A stretch of 64,000 nt of DNA from Paenisporosarcina quisquiliarum (GCF_027563315.1 NZ_JAMKBJ010000013.1:18488-82487); one strand, 5' to 3'. Counted from the first letter of the stretch, positions 17,033 through 26,823 are shown. The notes: generated by a model not told the origin, from the sequence alone. Numbers and translations: made by a program.

Positions 17033-18262
17033 TTATTGAGCTTGTCTTTCAAACAGTTGAATCATTTCGATCATGACTTTTGTTGCTTTTTCCATGTTAT
17101 CGACTGAAATGTATTCATATTTTCCGTGATAGTTTTCTCCACCCGTAAAAATATTAGGTGTAGGCATGCCCATATACGATAGTTGGGAACCGTCTGTGCC
17201 TCCACGAATTGGAATGACTAATGGATTAATAGAAAGATTCGTCATCGCTTCATGTGCAATGTCGACAATTTCTTTTACAGGTTCAATTTTTTCACCCATG
17301 TTGTAATATTGATCATTTAATTCTAATGAAATAGCATTTGATCCATATTCAGCTTTAATTTTCGCAGCAGCTTCTTCAAATAATGATTTTTTCGCTTCGA
17401 ATTTTTCTCGATCGAAGTCACGAATGATGTAAGACAATTTTGCTTCTTCTACATGCCCGTTGAAATTCATCAAATGGATGAAACCTTCATAGCCTTCAGT
17501 TTTCTCTGGTACTTCATCAGCAGGCATATAAGATTGAAACTTCATTGCGATTGTCAAAGCATTGACCATTTTGTTTTTAGCAGAACCGGGATGAACACTC
17601 GTCCCACGTGTGATTACTTTAGCTCCAGCTGCATTGAAACTTTCAAACTGAAGTTCTCCAAGCGGTCCGCCATCCATTGTATAAGCATACTTGGCATCAA
17701 ATTTTTCCACATCAAATTTATGTGGACCACGACCAATTTCTTCATCCGGAGTAAAGGCAACTCGAAGTTTACCATGTTTAATGTCAGGGTTTTTAATGAG
17801 GAATTCCATAGCTGTCATAATTTCAGCGATTCCTGCTTTGTTATCGGCACCCAGTAAAGTCGTGCCATCGGTTGTAATTAAAGTATGACCGATGTAATTA
17901 TTAAGCTCTGGAAAATCGTTAGGAGACATGACCGTTTCTTCATTTAAACGAATATCGCCTCCTTCATAGCAATCAATACGCTGTGGGTTTACATTTTTAC
18001 CAGTGTAGTCAGTAGCTGTATCAACATGGGCTAGGAAGCCGATTGTCGGCAGTTCACGTTCTGTATTTGAAGGCAATGTGGCAAATAAATAACCATTGTC
18101 ATCGAGTGAAATGTCTTCCATTCCGATAGAAGCCAACTCTTTTTCAAGTTCATGCAATAAATCCCACTGTCCCGGCGTTGATGGGCAAGTTGTACTGTTT
18201 GCATCAGATTGTGTATCGATTTTTGCGTAGCGCACAAGACGTTCAATTAATATTTCTTGCAT
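17033..18262 (-). CDS. pepT: peptidase T (tripeptide aminopeptidase)
   Basis: A 409-residue M20-family zinc exopeptidase that removes the N-terminal residue of tripeptides in the cytoplasm. Visible metal-site motifs are AHVDTATD (His and Asp), GADNKAG, the catalytic Glu in [18 protein letters not shown] and the C-terminal [10 protein letters not shown]. The length is standard. The ATG at 18262 follows AGGGAG; a TTG eight codons upstream overlaps that site and is unlikely. It is a single-gene unit. Confidence 0.94.
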   Translation of the reverse strand: MQEILIERLVRYAKIDTQSDANSTTCPSTPGQWDLLHELEKELASIGMEDISLDDNGYLFATLPSNTERELPTIGFLAHVDTATDYTGKNVNPQRIDCYEGGDIRLNEETVMSPNDFPELNNYIGHTLITTDGTTLLGADNKAGIAEIMTAMEFLIKNPDIKHGKLRVAFTPDEEIGRGPHKFDVEKFDAKYAYTMDGGPLGELQFESFNAAGAKVITRGTSVHPGSAKNKMVNALTIAMKFQSYMPADEVPEKTEGYEGFIHLMNFNGHVEEAKLSYIIRDFDREKFEAKKSLFEEAAAKIKAEYGSNAISLELNDQYYNMGEKIEPVKEIVDIAHEAMTNLSINPLVIPIRGGTDGSQLSYMGMPTPNIFTGGENYHGKYEYISVDNMEKATKVMIEMIQLFERQAQ

Positions 18263-18373
18263 GACAGTCCACTCCCTTAATTTCAATGAATCTAGTATTA
18301 ATATATCATTTTCAGAATCATCTAGGAATATAGATCATGGGTGATTGACCATTAAAAATAAAATATGGTATTA

Positions 18374-18396
18374 TAAATAGTAATCATTACTATTTA
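18374..18396 (+). promoter_or_regulatory. Zur box
   Basis: A perfect 23-base palindrome: half-site TAAATAGTAAT inverted around a central C. It corresponds to the Bacillus Zur operator (TAAATCGTAAT half-site) with one base changed symmetrically. It sits 20 bases before the L33 start, where it would cover the promoter. Confidence 0.86.
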
Positions 18397-18416
18397 CGGG
18401 AGGGGGACTTACTATT

Positions 18417-18566
18417 ATGAGAGTGAACATCACTTTAGCTTGTACAGAATCAGGCGATAAAAACTATATCACTACTAAAAACAAACGCAACAATCCAGAA
18501 AGAATTGAAATGATGAAGTATTCAAAACGTCTGAAGAAGATGACATTACATCTAGAGACAAAATAA
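18417..18566 (+). CDS. rpmG: 50S ribosomal protein L33, zinc-independent (C-minus) paralogue
   Basis: A 49-residue protein with the L33 sequence [20 protein letters not shown] and the ending HLETK. Only one of the four zinc cysteines remains (Cys9): the CxxC partner is Ser12 and the second pair is replaced by YSKRLKK. This is the C-minus form that replaces the zinc-binding L33 when zinc is scarce, freeing zinc from ribosomes. GGGAGGGGG precedes the ATG. The perfect Zur box directly upstream supports zinc-starvation control. Confidence 0.93.
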   Translation: MRVNITLACTESGDKNYITTKNKRNNPERIEMMKYSKRLKKMTLHLETK

Positions 18567-18567
18567 G

Positions 18568-18611
18568 AAAAGCGGTACCCACTCGAAATTACTGTGTGGA
18601 TACCGCTTTTT
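18568..18611. terminator. bidirectional terminator between rpmG and plsY paralogue
   Basis: AAAAGCGGTA pairs with TACCGCTTTT with an inner CCCAC/GTGTGG stem. Both exits are T-rich. Confidence 0.8.
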
Positions 18612-19239
18612 TCTTTTTAAAAACCGAAGAAACTCGTGGTTCCGTCCCGATTTTCAAACGTTGTATATTCTCGCGATGTTTCCATAAGGCGAGTAAGAAT
18701 AGTGCGCTGGTTATAACAAGTGGCAAAGTACTGTTTGTAACCCATACGGCCAAAATGAAAAATGTAATATATAAAAACAGTACACCGATTAATAAGTAGT
18801 CTGTCACCAATGAAATGACAATTAGTAAGAGAAGTCCTGCCAATCCAATTCTCCAATCCAGTACTAACATCACGCCAATAACAGACGCTGTTCCTTTGCC
18901 GCCATCAAAGTCCATCCAAAATGGATAATTGTGACCAATAACCACAGATGCCCCCATCAGAAATAAAAGAATCCATTGAACCTCAAAGGAAAGAGCAGTA
19001 GATCCTAATATAAGGCGCAAAAGACCAATAGCAAGTATGCCTTTACCAATGTCAATAAACGCGACGAGTGCCCCGTATTTCTTACCCAATACAATAGTGG
19101 CATTCGATGCCCCTGCATTTTTTATTCCCTGTTCCTTTACATTCACCCCAGAAAGCCGTTGCGCCACATAAGAACCGTGGAGACAACCAATTAAATACCC
19201 TGACAATAAGACGCCGAGCACCCACAATGCAAGATTCAT
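18589..19239 (-). CDS. plsY: glycerol-3-phosphate acyltransferase, PlsY family
   Basis: A 216-residue integral membrane protein with the PlsY motifs: GSYVAQ after the first helix, IKNAGASNA, GHNYPFWMDFDGGKGTA and KHRENIQRLKIGTE. PlsY transfers the acyl group of acyl-phosphate to glycerol-3-phosphate, the first step of phospholipid synthesis. The motifs are drifted (GHNYPFWMDF for the usual GHxFPxFLKF; KNAGASNA for GSGNIGATN), so this may be a second paralogue rather than the essential copy. The last codons lie inside the shared terminator. Confidence 0.82.
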   Translation of the reverse strand: MNLALWVLGVLLSGYLIGCLHGSYVAQRLSGVNVKEQGIKNAGASNATIVLGKKYGALVAFIDIGKGILAIGLLRLILGSTALSFEVQWILLFLMGASVVIGHNYPFWMDFDGGKGTASVIGVMLVLDWRIGLAGLLLLIVISLVTDYLLIGVLFLYITFFILAVWVTNSTLPLVITSALFLLALWKHRENIQRLKIGTEPRVSSVFKKKKAVSTQ

Positions 19240-19310
19240 ATCCCCAACCCCTTTTTTCTCTCACTCTTTAAACGTTTTAGTGTTGGTAAAAGTTTCAAAA
19301 TATTATTTGT

Positions 19311-19487
19311 TTGAAACCCCAAGCCAGTGTTTTATGGGCTTATATGCTTGCCACAGAAGCTGCACCATGGGTAACAGTAGCCATTCTTACTTTCTTCATA
19401 GGGTTGTTTCTTGTAATGGTATCTCCAGCAACGTTAATTACACTTGAAAGAGCCATTGAATTAAGAAATCGAGGAAATGCATACTGA
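19311..19487 (+). pseudogene. C-terminal remnant of a membrane protein gene
   Basis: An open frame of 58 codons ends at TGA 19485-19487 and encodes LWAYMLATEAAPWVTVAIL, a second hydrophobic stretch (TFFIGLFLVMV) and the charged tail TLERAIELRNRGNAY. It reads like the last helix and tail of a transporter. There is no ribosome site and a stop precedes it, so it looks like a decayed end of a longer gene. The parent family is not recognised; the major facilitator superfamily is possible. The bases to either side (19240-19310, 19488-19498) show nothing else. Confidence 0.45.
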
Positions 19488-19498
19488 TATAAATAAAA

Positions 19499-19535
19499 AA
19501 TCCAAGCACTCTGTAATAACAGAATGCTTGGATTT
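19499..19535. terminator. terminator of the BCCT transporter gene
   Basis: AATCCAAGCA and TGCTTGGATT with an inner TCTGT/ACAGA stem; A7 upstream becomes the U-tract on the minus strand. Confidence 0.82.
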
Positions 19536-19538
19536 TCT

Positions 19539-21032
19539 TTATGATTTATTGATTTTCATTTTTTTCGCTTCATCGGATAAAGATTTATACAAGGAAATCA
19601 TCATCAGCAACATGATAAAGGAGAATGGGAAGGCTGCTACAATAAGCATGCTTTGTAAAGCATCTAGACCGTCTGCAGATAATAGGATAACTGCGATGGC
19701 GGATTGTGCAAGTCCCCAAATGACTTTTACCATATTGGATGGATCCAATGAACCGTTCGTGGTTTGCATACCTAACACGAATGTAGCGGAATCAGCAGAA
19801 GTAATGAAGAATGTACTGATCAAAATAACCGCAATAATTGATAGAAGCATCGAAAGAGGTAATTCATTGAATACAGCGAACAACGTCTCTTCCGTTTTTA
19901 AGCCAGTTAAATCAGCGAACTTCTGTTGAACGTTAATTGCCGTTGAACCAAATGTAGCGAACCAGAAGAAGCTCACTAAAGATGGAAGCATGAGAACACC
20001 AATCAAGAATTCACGAATGGTACGTCCTTTTGACACGCGGGCAATGAAGATACCAACGAATGGTGACCAAGAAATCCACCATGCCCAGTAGAAAATGGTC
20101 CAACCATTAATCCATTCACGATTTTCTTTATTAAGTGGAGCAGAACTGAAACTCATGCGAACGATATTTTGTAAATATGCACCTAATGAATCAGTAAACA
20201 TATTGAAAATCAATAATGTCGGTCCTAAAATAACGACCAAAACCAAAAGCGCAACAGCCAAAACCATGTTGGCATTGGATAGATACTTGATTCCTTTACT
20301 TAAGCCAGACCAAGCCGACATAAGGAACAGGACAGTCACTACAGCAATAATCACAACTTGTACCCAGTACTCATTCGGAATGCCAAAAATGTAAGATAAT
20401 CCACCGTTAATTTGAACAGCACCGAAGCCAAGTGTTGTAGCAACACCTACTACTGTTGCAAAAACGGCGAAAACATCTACCAAAACGCCCCAAGGACCGT
20501 TCATTTTGTCTCCGAAAATCGGCTTCAATGTTGCGGAAATTAACCCAGGTTCGCCTTTGCGGAACTGGAAATAAGCGAGTGCTAAAGCGACAATCGCATA
20601 AATGGCCCATGCATGTAATCCCCAATGGAAAAACGTGTAGCGCATAGATTGACGGAAGGCTTCTCTTGTATTTGGTTCTGCACTTGCTGGATCAATTGCA
20701 TAATGAGAAAGCGGTTCAGCAGCACCCCAAAAAACAAGACCGATACCCATACCGGCTGAAAATAACATAGAGAACCAAGAAATTCTTGAATACTCTGGTC
20801 GATCGGTATCTTTACCCAAACGAATTTTGCCAAATGGGCTGATAATGACAATAATCGTGAATAAAACCATAATTGATACAACACTTAAATAATACCAACC
20901 AAAAGAGGTCGTAATAAATGATTGCCATTTCCCCATAACTGTTTCAAAACTAGTAGGTGCGAGTGCACCATACCCTACGGCCAACACTACCAAAGCGAGT
21001 GCAAACCAAAATACATTTGTAATTTTCTTCAT
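19539..21032 (-). CDS. BCCT family betaine/carnitine/choline transporter
   Basis: A 497-residue secondary transporter with twelve predicted helices. The diagnostic BCCT segment is [20 protein letters not shown] (about residues 310-330), containing the Trp-rich substrate cage and followed by [12 protein letters not shown]. An earlier Gly-rich [15 protein letters not shown] matches the Na+/betaine-site helix. Likely imports glycine betaine or a related osmolyte with Na+ (OpuD/BetP-like). The C-terminal tail is short, unlike BetP. GAGGGGG precedes the ATG. The 21033-21270 gap shows only promoter-like sequence. Confidence 0.9.
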   Translation of the reverse strand: MKKITNVFWFALALVVLAVGYGALAPTSFETVMGKWQSFITTSFGWYYLSVVSIMVLFTIIVIISPFGKIRLGKDTDRPEYSRISWFSMLFSAGMGIGLVFWGAAEPLSHYAIDPASAEPNTREAFRQSMRYTFFHWGLHAWAIYAIVALALAYFQFRKGEPGLISATLKPIFGDKMNGPWGVLVDVFAVFATVVGVATTLGFGAVQINGGLSYIFGIPNEYWVQVVIIAVVTVLFLMSAWSGLSKGIKYLSNANMVLAVALLVLVVILGPTLLIFNMFTDSLGAYLQNIVRMSFSSAPLNKENREWINGWTIFYWAWWISWSPFVGIFIARVSKGRTIREFLIGVLMLPSLVSFFWFATFGSTAINVQQKFADLTGLKTEETLFAVFNELPLSMLLSIIAVILISTFFITSADSATFVLGMQTTNGSLDPSNMVKVIWGLAQSAIAVILLSADGLDALQSMLIVAAFPFSFIMLLMMISLYKSLSDEAKKMKINKS

Positions 21033-21270
21033 GTTTCCCCCTCAAGTCTCTAGTGGATTTTGTGACACAATGTTTCACCTTACGCAAGTTCTTAGACGAT
21101 GTCAAATGACCAGCTTCTAAAAGTGTGCGTAAAAATCAATGGTTTTAGTCATTTCCAACTAAAAGCCGACTAGATATTAATACCTGTTTTCAGGGGTTTT
21201 AAACCTTGAAAATTAAGGGAATTAAACTTTTTTGCATAATGGCTTGAAATAAGATCAATGTTGGACCAGT

Positions 21271-21501
21271 TCAGTCTTCATCTTTGACATCTATGTCTTC
21301 TGGAATAGGTGTATTTCGCCATTCGTCAATTTGGCGTTTCACGTCTTCTACTTGTTCTAGGTGGCGATCAAATTGAGTTTGATTAATTAAATATTGTTCT
21401 CCGTCATGTACAGATTTAATTCGACCTTCTAAAACATATCGGCGCACTTGTTGTTCAGGCATGCTCAAAAATTCAGCAGTTTCTTCTATTGTTAAATACA
21501 C
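21271..21501 (-). CDS. excisionase-type helix-turn-helix protein
   Basis: About 76 residues. The first 50 form a MerR-like excisionase fold (LTIEETAEFLSMPEQQVRRYV then EGRIKSVHDGEQYLI), followed by a Gln/Glu-rich helix and an acidic tail. Family members are small DNA-binding proteins; outside mobile elements, as here, their targets are unknown. The GTG start at 21501 is preceded by AAAGGAG at 9 bases; a longer upstream frame lacks a ribosome site. Confidence 0.7.
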   Translation of the reverse strand: MYLTIEETAEFLSMPEQQVRRYVLEGRIKSVHDGEQYLINQTQFDRHLEQVEDVKRQIDEWRNTPIPEDIDVKDED

Positions 21502-21602
21502 AGAGCAACACTCCTTTTTCTTCAGTATAGATGACGAAATGTTGTATCTCAATATGTATAAAATATGGTAAAGTACAGTCAACAACTACTAGAGGTGACG
21601 AT

Positions 21603-22481
21603 ATGAAAACGGTGATCCCTTACTTCCTTGTGTTATTAGCTGCTGTGTTATGGGGCACGACTGGAACAGCTCAAACCTATTTGCCACAAAATGCGCAACC
21701 TTTGACAATCGGTGCGTCACGGTTAGCGATTGGTGGATTTTCCTTATTAATAATCATGATTGCGATGAAAAAAATTAATTTCAAAACATGGCCATGGCTG
21801 ATCACGTTAATTTGTGCATTGTGTATGGCTTTATTCCAACCGTTATTTTTCACTTCCGTGCGTGTAACAGGTATTGCGATTGGCACAGTTGTTGCCATTG
21901 GCAGTGCGCCGATATTTTCGGGTTTGATAGAATGGCTGTTTCTTAAAATGAAGCCATCTCGTGCATGGGTATTGGCGACAACTCTTTCGGTCATTGGATG
22001 CGGCCTGTTATTTCTCAATAAAGACTCACTTACAGTCAATCCATTAGGAGTTACATTGTCGTTAATTGCCGGATTTGTTTTTGCTATTTATACCATTGTC
22101 AGTAAAGCTTTGCTTTCTAAAGTAGAAGCCATCCCGGCAGTTGCCATGACATTTTCAATGAGCGCATTAATGTTGATGCCATTCTTGTTTATCTTCGACA
22201 GCTCATGGGTGACGGAACCGTCTAATATATGGACGATTTTGTATTTAGGGTTTATGACGACGAGTGTAGCCTACATCCTATATTTATTTGGGCTTCAAAA
22301 AGTCCCTTCCTCTTCAGCTGTAACGTTATCTTTAGGAGAACCATTAACGGCTGCAGTGTTGAGCGTCTTTATCGTAGGAGAAGTATTAAGTCCTGTTTCC
22401 TGGGTTGGCGTTTTACTATTGCTCGGTGGGATTATCGTCCTCACGTTTAGTGGGAGAAGAAGAGTAAAGCATATTGAGTAA
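21603..22481 (+). CDS. EamA/DMT-superfamily exporter
   Basis: A 292-residue ten-helix protein with two EamA repeats; repeat 1 begins VLLAAVLWGTTGTAQ, and repeat 2 covers LIAGFVFAIYTIVSKALL to the C-terminus. It resembles the RhaT/YdcZ-like metabolite exporter branch; the substrate is unknown. The ATG follows AGAGGTGACG. It shares its upstream region with the divergent helix-turn-helix gene, which could regulate it (inference from position only). Confidence 0.83.
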   Translation: MKTVIPYFLVLLAAVLWGTTGTAQTYLPQNAQPLTIGASRLAIGGFSLLIIMIAMKKINFKTWPWLITLICALCMALFQPLFFTSVRVTGIAIGTVVAIGSAPIFSGLIEWLFLKMKPSRAWVLATTLSVIGCGLLFLNKDSLTVNPLGVTLSLIAGFVFAIYTIVSKALLSKVEAIPAVAMTFSMSALMLMPFLFIFDSSWVTEPSNIWTILYLGFMTTSVAYILYLFGLQKVPSSSAVTLSLGEPLTAAVLSVFIVGEVLSPVSWVGVLLLLGGIIVLTFSGRRRVKHIE

Positions 22482-22485
22482 TTGG

Positions 22486-22517
22486 AAAGCGTCTCTTTAA
22501 CTAGAGATGCTTTTTTT
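22486..22517 (+). terminator. terminator of the EamA gene
   Basis: AAAGC and TCTC pair with GAGA and GCTTT across one mismatch and an 8-base loop, followed by T7. Confidence 0.75.
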
Positions 22518-22624
22518 GTGTTGAAAACGGAGTGAAACTTAGGTGATGCCGATTAATACACCATGATTATAAATCTAAATAATATCATTTTATGTGCTGA
22601 GCGATTGCTCAGTTGTAATAATTG

Positions 22625-22706
22625 ACCATCACGTAGGAAAAAACGTAGGTGACGTAGGAATTATCGCTGTCCACGTAGGAAAAATCGGCATCCACGTAGG
22701 AATTAC
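22625..22706. repeat. 21-bp-period intergenic array (core ACGTAGGAA)
   Basis: Cores start at 22631, 22652, 22673 and 22694, each exactly 21 bases apart, with a partial extra copy at 22643. The bases after each core alternate AAAAA, AATTA, AAAAA, AATTA; the preceding seven bases vary. The array at 63808-63890 has the same core, period and alternation. It lies 115 bases beyond a terminator. The rest of 22518-22908 contains only promoter-like sequence. Confidence 0.8.
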
Positions 22707-22908
22707 ATTAAAATTCACTTCTGACGGCGAGAGTGCAGTTTCTTTGCTGATTTATCGATTGAATCTTCGGGCTTGTGATACCAAGGCTCGGCCGGGTTAT
22801 GGATGAATAAAACATTTTCTTAAGAAATTCTTCATTTTTATCCTAAGAGTTTGTTAAGAATTGGCAGATATAATTGGTATCATAAGAAGTAGAAATGAGG
22901 TGCAACGG

Positions 22909-23601
22909 ATGACACAATTTACGGTTCTTGTAACGGATGACGACCAGGACATTCGTGATGGGATTGAGATCTACCTGAAAAATGAAGGGTACCGCGTACT
23001 GAAAGCAGCAGATGGACTCGAAGCATTGACACTACTTGAAATGAATGAAGTTCATTTAATCATACTCGATATTATGATGCCAAATATGGACGGCATACAA
23101 GCAACGTTCAAAATTCGCTCGGAACGTAATATCCCAATCATTATGTTAAGTGCAAAAGCGGAAGACTCGGATAAAATTCACGGTTTATCCGTGGGAGCTG
23201 ATGACTATGTAACGAAGCCGTTTCATCCGATGGAACTGATGGCTCGAGTGAAGTCGCAGTTGCGTCGGTATGTCCATCTCGGTACGTTCAAAGAACAGAA
23301 TGCCACAGTCGCAATCGGTGGACTTGTTCTGGATATGGAAGCAAAAGTAGTGACGCTTGATGGCGAATGGGTGAAACTGACGCCGATTGAATACAAAATT
23401 ACTGAATTGCTGATGACCAATGCTGGTCGAGTGTTTTCCATTGGGGAAATTTATGAACGTGTATGGAACGAGCCTGCGTACAATGCCGAAAATATCGTCG
23501 CTGTACACATACGTAAAATTCGGGAAAAAATTGAAACGGATCCGAAAAATCCGAGATATGTAAAGGTGGTGTGGGGCATTGGCTACAAAATCGAAAAGTA
23601 A
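22909..23601 (+). CDS. OmpR/PhoB-family response regulator
   Basis: A 231-residue regulator. The receiver domain (1-118) has the acidic pair DDD near residue 10, the phospho-acceptor Asp in ILDIMMPNMDG and the Lys in TKPFHPMEL. The winged-helix output domain (about 130-231) ends YVKVVWGIGYKIEK. The ATG follows GAGGTG at 7 bases. It is the first gene of an operon with a small membrane protein and a sensor kinase; its last 23 bases overlap the small gene. Confidence 0.9.
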   Translation: MTQFTVLVTDDDQDIRDGIEIYLKNEGYRVLKAADGLEALTLLEMNEVHLIILDIMMPNMDGIQATFKIRSERNIPIIMLSAKAEDSDKIHGLSVGADDYVTKPFHPMELMARVKSQLRRYVHLGTFKEQNATVAIGGLVLDMEAKVVTLDGEWVKLTPIEYKITELLMTNAGRVFSIGEIYERVWNEPAYNAENIVAVHIRKIREKIETDPKNPRYVKVVWGIGYKIEK

Positions 23602-23752
23602 AGCTACTCATTGGTTCTCCATTGTCGCACTTGCACTTGCCATGCTCAGTCTGATGTATTGCTATTCTTTTATCGCAGAGTTGATAAATGATTACTTTTC
23701 AACGAGCCGAATGCTTGTGCAATTGACTCGCATGATAAAAGGAGGGGCTTAA
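23579..23752 (+). CDS. 57-residue single-span membrane protein between regulator and kinase
   Basis: A TTG-initiated frame overlaps the regulator's last 23 bases in another frame, with AAAGGTGG 9 bases before it. The product has a Lys/Ser-rich N-terminus, one membrane helix (about residues 12-33, WFSIVALALAMLSLMYCYSF) and a basic C-terminal tail. Its 3' end contains the AAAGGAGGGG ribosome site for the kinase, which starts three bases after this stop. The overlap and coupling argue that it is translated. I know no family; a kinase accessory or inhibitor is a plausible guess. Confidence 0.6.
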   Translation: MATKSKSKATHWFSIVALALAMLSLMYCYSFIAELINDYFSTSRMLVQLTRMIKGGA

Positions 23753-23755
23753 TCG

Positions 23756-25957
23756 ATGAATAGATTTTCATGGCTTTTTATTGCTTTGATTAGTAGTGCA
23801 ACTCTAGCCGTTGCGATTTTCTTGTCAGTTGGAACGGGAAATATAGGGATATCGTATTATGAATCAGAAGATTTTCAATGGTCCATTGAGAACAGACTAC
23901 AAGAAATAGGTCCAGTATTACTGAGTCGATTAGATGTGGAAGAGGCGATTGAAAATCTTCAAGTGGAACCATACGAAATCGAACAATATCGCAATTCACA
24001 AGGGTCTGAACTTGATCAAATCATGTCTATCCAAGACCAATACCGGGATTTAATTGAAAATGCAGTGCGCGATAACGATACTGCGCTTAAGGCTGAACTA
24101 GAAACAGCTCGCGACACCAAAATTAAAGATATTCGCGAAAGTTTTTCCGATGACGAAGCTGTCAGTGAGAAAATATTGAATGACAAAAAAGAAGTACTGC
24201 AAAGCTATGATGCGTATCTCAAGAAAACTGAGTCATCTGTGAAAGCACAACAAAAATCATTGGCGTATGTTTTGACTAATGTTGAAACAGGAGAAACTTT
24301 TGAGTTTGGGGATATTACGGATGACAACGCCTACAAGAAAGTGTACGACGATCGTGAAGGTTACTTGACCATTTCGTCATTGGACCCGCATTTTGAAGAA
24401 GAGTATATGTATAGCGAGAAGATGCAGTACTTCCCATTACCTACATTGCATGACATGGTCGGGGACACAACCTCGCAATTTACTGGAACGATTACGATAC
24501 CTAAAAACATGGTAAGCAATCATGAATTACGTCAAATTCATGCGTTCGAACAAAGTAAATGGTTCTACGTACTAACGTGTCTATTGGGATTGCTGTCGGT
24601 AGCAGGAGCTTACTGGCTATTCAGAACCAGAAAAGAGCAAGTGCTAAATCTACCCATTCCTCAAAAACTAAAAGAAATGAAGCTAGAAGTGCGACTGATT
24701 GGGATTATTGTAGTCTTCATCTGCTATCTAAACACGTATTATTCTTTTAGAAGCCATATTAACGGGATGACATACCATTTTAACTTGGGCGAAAATATTG
24801 TAAATACAATTGGGCTGTTTATTTTGGCAGTGGTGTTTTTAACATTAATCATCGTTCAAGTCATTTGGTTAATAAGAGATATTCGAAATGATGGCATTCA
24901 TCTTTTATGGAAGAATAGTTGGATTGAAAGAATCATGAGCAGGATGCAAGATACATTTTTAAAACGTTCTTCAGGCATTCAACTGTTAATCTTAATAATG
25001 GTCATATTTTTAGCGGGATTAGGGTTGGGAGGCGTAATTATAGCGCCAGTTCTGATTGTTGCATATGCACCACTCTTTGTGGTAGTGTTACTGCCAGTTC
25101 TGTACCTTCTGTTCAAACGAGTAGGAGAGTACAATCAAGTCGCGATTGCTACGGAACAATTAGCACAGGGGCGTTTGATTAGTGATGTTCATATCAGCGG
25201 AAAATCGGTGTTAGCAGAACATGCCAAAAACTTGAACATGCTTCGTGAAGGCGTAAGGATGTCGCAATCAGAACAGGCAAAAAGTGAAAGGCTAAAAACT
25301 GAATTAATCACTAACGTCAGTCATGATTTACGAACACCTCTGACATCGATTATTACCTATACAGATTTACTGAAAAAGGTTGATTTAACAGATGAAGAAC
25401 GTCTGTCATACGTGGCAATCTTAGATCGTAAATCTCAGAGATTGAAAACATTAATTGAAGATTTGTTCGAAGTATCCAAAATGGCGAGTGGCAATATGGA
25501 ACTGCACAAGCAACGGGTGGATTTAACACAGCTGATGCAACAAGCACTTGCAGAACACGAAGAAGATATTAAAGCATCTGGTCTTGATTTCCGCATAGAC
25601 TCTTCAGAAAAGCCACTATATGCTGTGGTGGATGGACAGAAATGGTGGAGAATGCTGGATAACTTAATTGTAAATGCGATCAAATATACATTGCCCGGCA
25701 CACGCGTCTATGTGACATTGAAAGAAGCGGGTGGGTATGCACAATTTATCGTGAAAAATGTCACAAAATACGAACTTGGTGAAAACGTGGACGAATTATT
25801 TGAACGCTTCAAACGAGCCGATACATCCCGTCATACGGAAGGCTCTGGTCTTGGATTGGCAATTGCGCAGTCCATTGTCGACTTACACGGTGGCTCACTA
25901 CGCATAAACGTAGATGGTGACTTATTCAAAGTCACTGTATCGATAAAAACGGATTGA
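23756..25957 (+). CDS. sensor histidine kinase with large multi-helix sensor region
   Basis: A 733-residue kinase. An N-terminal helix (5-24) precedes an extracytoplasmic domain of about 240 residues with an acidic coiled segment. Roughly six further helices follow (about 265-450), then a HAMP-like linker, the HisKA box NVSHDLRTPLTSI with His523, and the HATPase domain with GSGLGLAIAQSIVDLHGG. The multi-helix module before the linker is larger than in VanS/PhoR-type kinases. The inducer is unknown. It is coupled to the 57-residue protein and the regulator. Confidence 0.88.
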   Translation: MNRFSWLFIALISSATLAVAIFLSVGTGNIGISYYESEDFQWSIENRLQEIGPVLLSRLDVEEAIENLQVEPYEIEQYRNSQGSELDQIMSIQDQYRDLIENAVRDNDTALKAELETARDTKIKDIRESFSDDEAVSEKILNDKKEVLQSYDAYLKKTESSVKAQQKSLAYVLTNVETGETFEFGDITDDNAYKKVYDDREGYLTISSLDPHFEEEYMYSEKMQYFPLPTLHDMVGDTTSQFTGTITIPKNMVSNHELRQIHAFEQSKWFYVLTCLLGLLSVAGAYWLFRTRKEQVLNLPIPQKLKEMKLEVRLIGIIVVFICYLNTYYSFRSHINGMTYHFNLGENIVNTIGLFILAVVFLTLIIVQVIWLIRDIRNDGIHLLWKNSWIERIMSRMQDTFLKRSSGIQLLILIMVIFLAGLGLGGVIIAPVLIVAYAPLFVVVLLPVLYLLFKRVGEYNQVAIATEQLAQGRLISDVHISGKSVLAEHAKNLNMLREGVRMSQSEQAKSERLKTELITNVSHDLRTPLTSIITYTDLLKKVDLTDEERLSYVAILDRKSQRLKTLIEDLFEVSKMASGNMELHKQRVDLTQLMQQALAEHEEDIKASGLDFRIDSSEKPLYAVVDGQKWWRMLDNLIVNAIKYTLPGTRVYVTLKEAGGYAQFIVKNVTKYELGENVDELFERFKRADTSRHTEGSGLGLAIAQSIVDLHGGSLRINVDGDLFKVTVSIKTD

Positions 25958-25965
25958 TAATATGA

Positions 25966-26094
25966 AAGGGATTTTTCCCCTCACCTTTTGCGAAACATAC
26001 AGGTCAAATCCGTAATCAAATTCTTCAAGTTGCATATACTAAATTGACTGCGGAACTTAACCAGGTTGTCAGTCAAACCAAAGAAAACGTCTAA
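25966..26094 (+). pseudogene. possible 3' remnant of a lost gene
   Basis: Directly after the kinase, a 42-codon open frame with no start ends TKLTAELNQVVSQTKENV, and its stop codon sits inside a strong terminator, as in a genuine gene end. It reads like an amphipathic helix. The upstream part appears deleted, fusing the terminator to the kinase operon. Confidence 0.35.
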
Positions 26095-26115
26095 GCCCAT
26101 GCTTAGACGTTTTTA
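26084..26115 (+). terminator. terminator of the two-component operon
   Basis: AAAACGTCTAAGC pairs with GCTTAGACGTTTT over a CCAT loop, with T-rich exit. Confidence 0.85.
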
Positions 26116-26172
26116 TTGTTTAGGGATGTAGAGAATTTTCGAATACCTGTGTTCAGAAATAGTCTACAAAAC

Positions 26173-26823
26173 CTACTTGATATAAAACATATAAACACCA
26201 ATTAGTAAAACCCCTATATCCGCAAATATATGAATGATCCAGGAAGGATAAATGGTTCCACTCTTCTCATTAATCCATTGAAATACAAGACCGCCAATAA
26301 AGAGACCCGCGACTGCTAACAGTAAAATTGGCCACTCGAACCATGGCAAGAAAATCGCGATGTGGTAAATGGCAAAAAAGAGGCTTGGCAGAAACCATTT
26401 CAATCTCGATTCTTTTAATAAATCCACTAATAAGCCACGAAAGAAAAATTCCTCCAAAAAAGAATTACCCAACAATATGTAAACTGCAACAAATGGGAAT
26501 ACTGAAGCTGTAACGCCAACACGCTTTTCCAAATCTTCTTGTAAAGCGACCAAGTCAATCAAGTCATTCAACAACATATAAGTACTTAAAATTGTACCTG
26601 CGACTAATAAGCCTAGCCCTAGTGCTATATAAATACTCTTTTTTTGTGTTTTTCGTATTTGCAGAAAATCAAATGTGAAACTTCTCAATAAAAGTACAGG
26701 AAACACAACAAAAACTAATACTTTAGCAAGTGTTTTCCATACATAAGAAACTTCAATACCTTGTTCAATCCACAGTAGAAACAAAATCGAGAACAAGGGA
26801 AATAGTACAGTCCATTTTTTCAT
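26173..26823 (-). CDS. CPBP-family intramembrane metalloprotease
   Basis: A 216-residue protein with about seven helices. The CAAX protease/bacteriocin-processing motifs are Glu124-Glu125 and Arg129 in EEFFFRG and His154 in FFAIYHIAIF; a third motif lies near VFQWINEKSG. Members cleave or bind peptides within the membrane; bacteriocin self-immunity is known for some. The start has GAGGTGG upstream. It is a single gene divergent from the channel gene. Confidence 0.85.
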   Translation of the reverse strand: MKKWTVLFPLFSILFLLWIEQGIEVSYVWKTLAKVLVFVVFPVLLLRSFTFDFLQIRKTQKKSIYIALGLGLLVAGTILSTYMLLNDLIDLVALQEDLEKRVGVTASVFPFVAVYILLGNSFLEEFFFRGLLVDLLKESRLKWFLPSLFFAIYHIAIFLPWFEWPILLLAVAGLFIGGLVFQWINEKSGTIYPSWIIHIFADIGVLLIGVYMFYIK

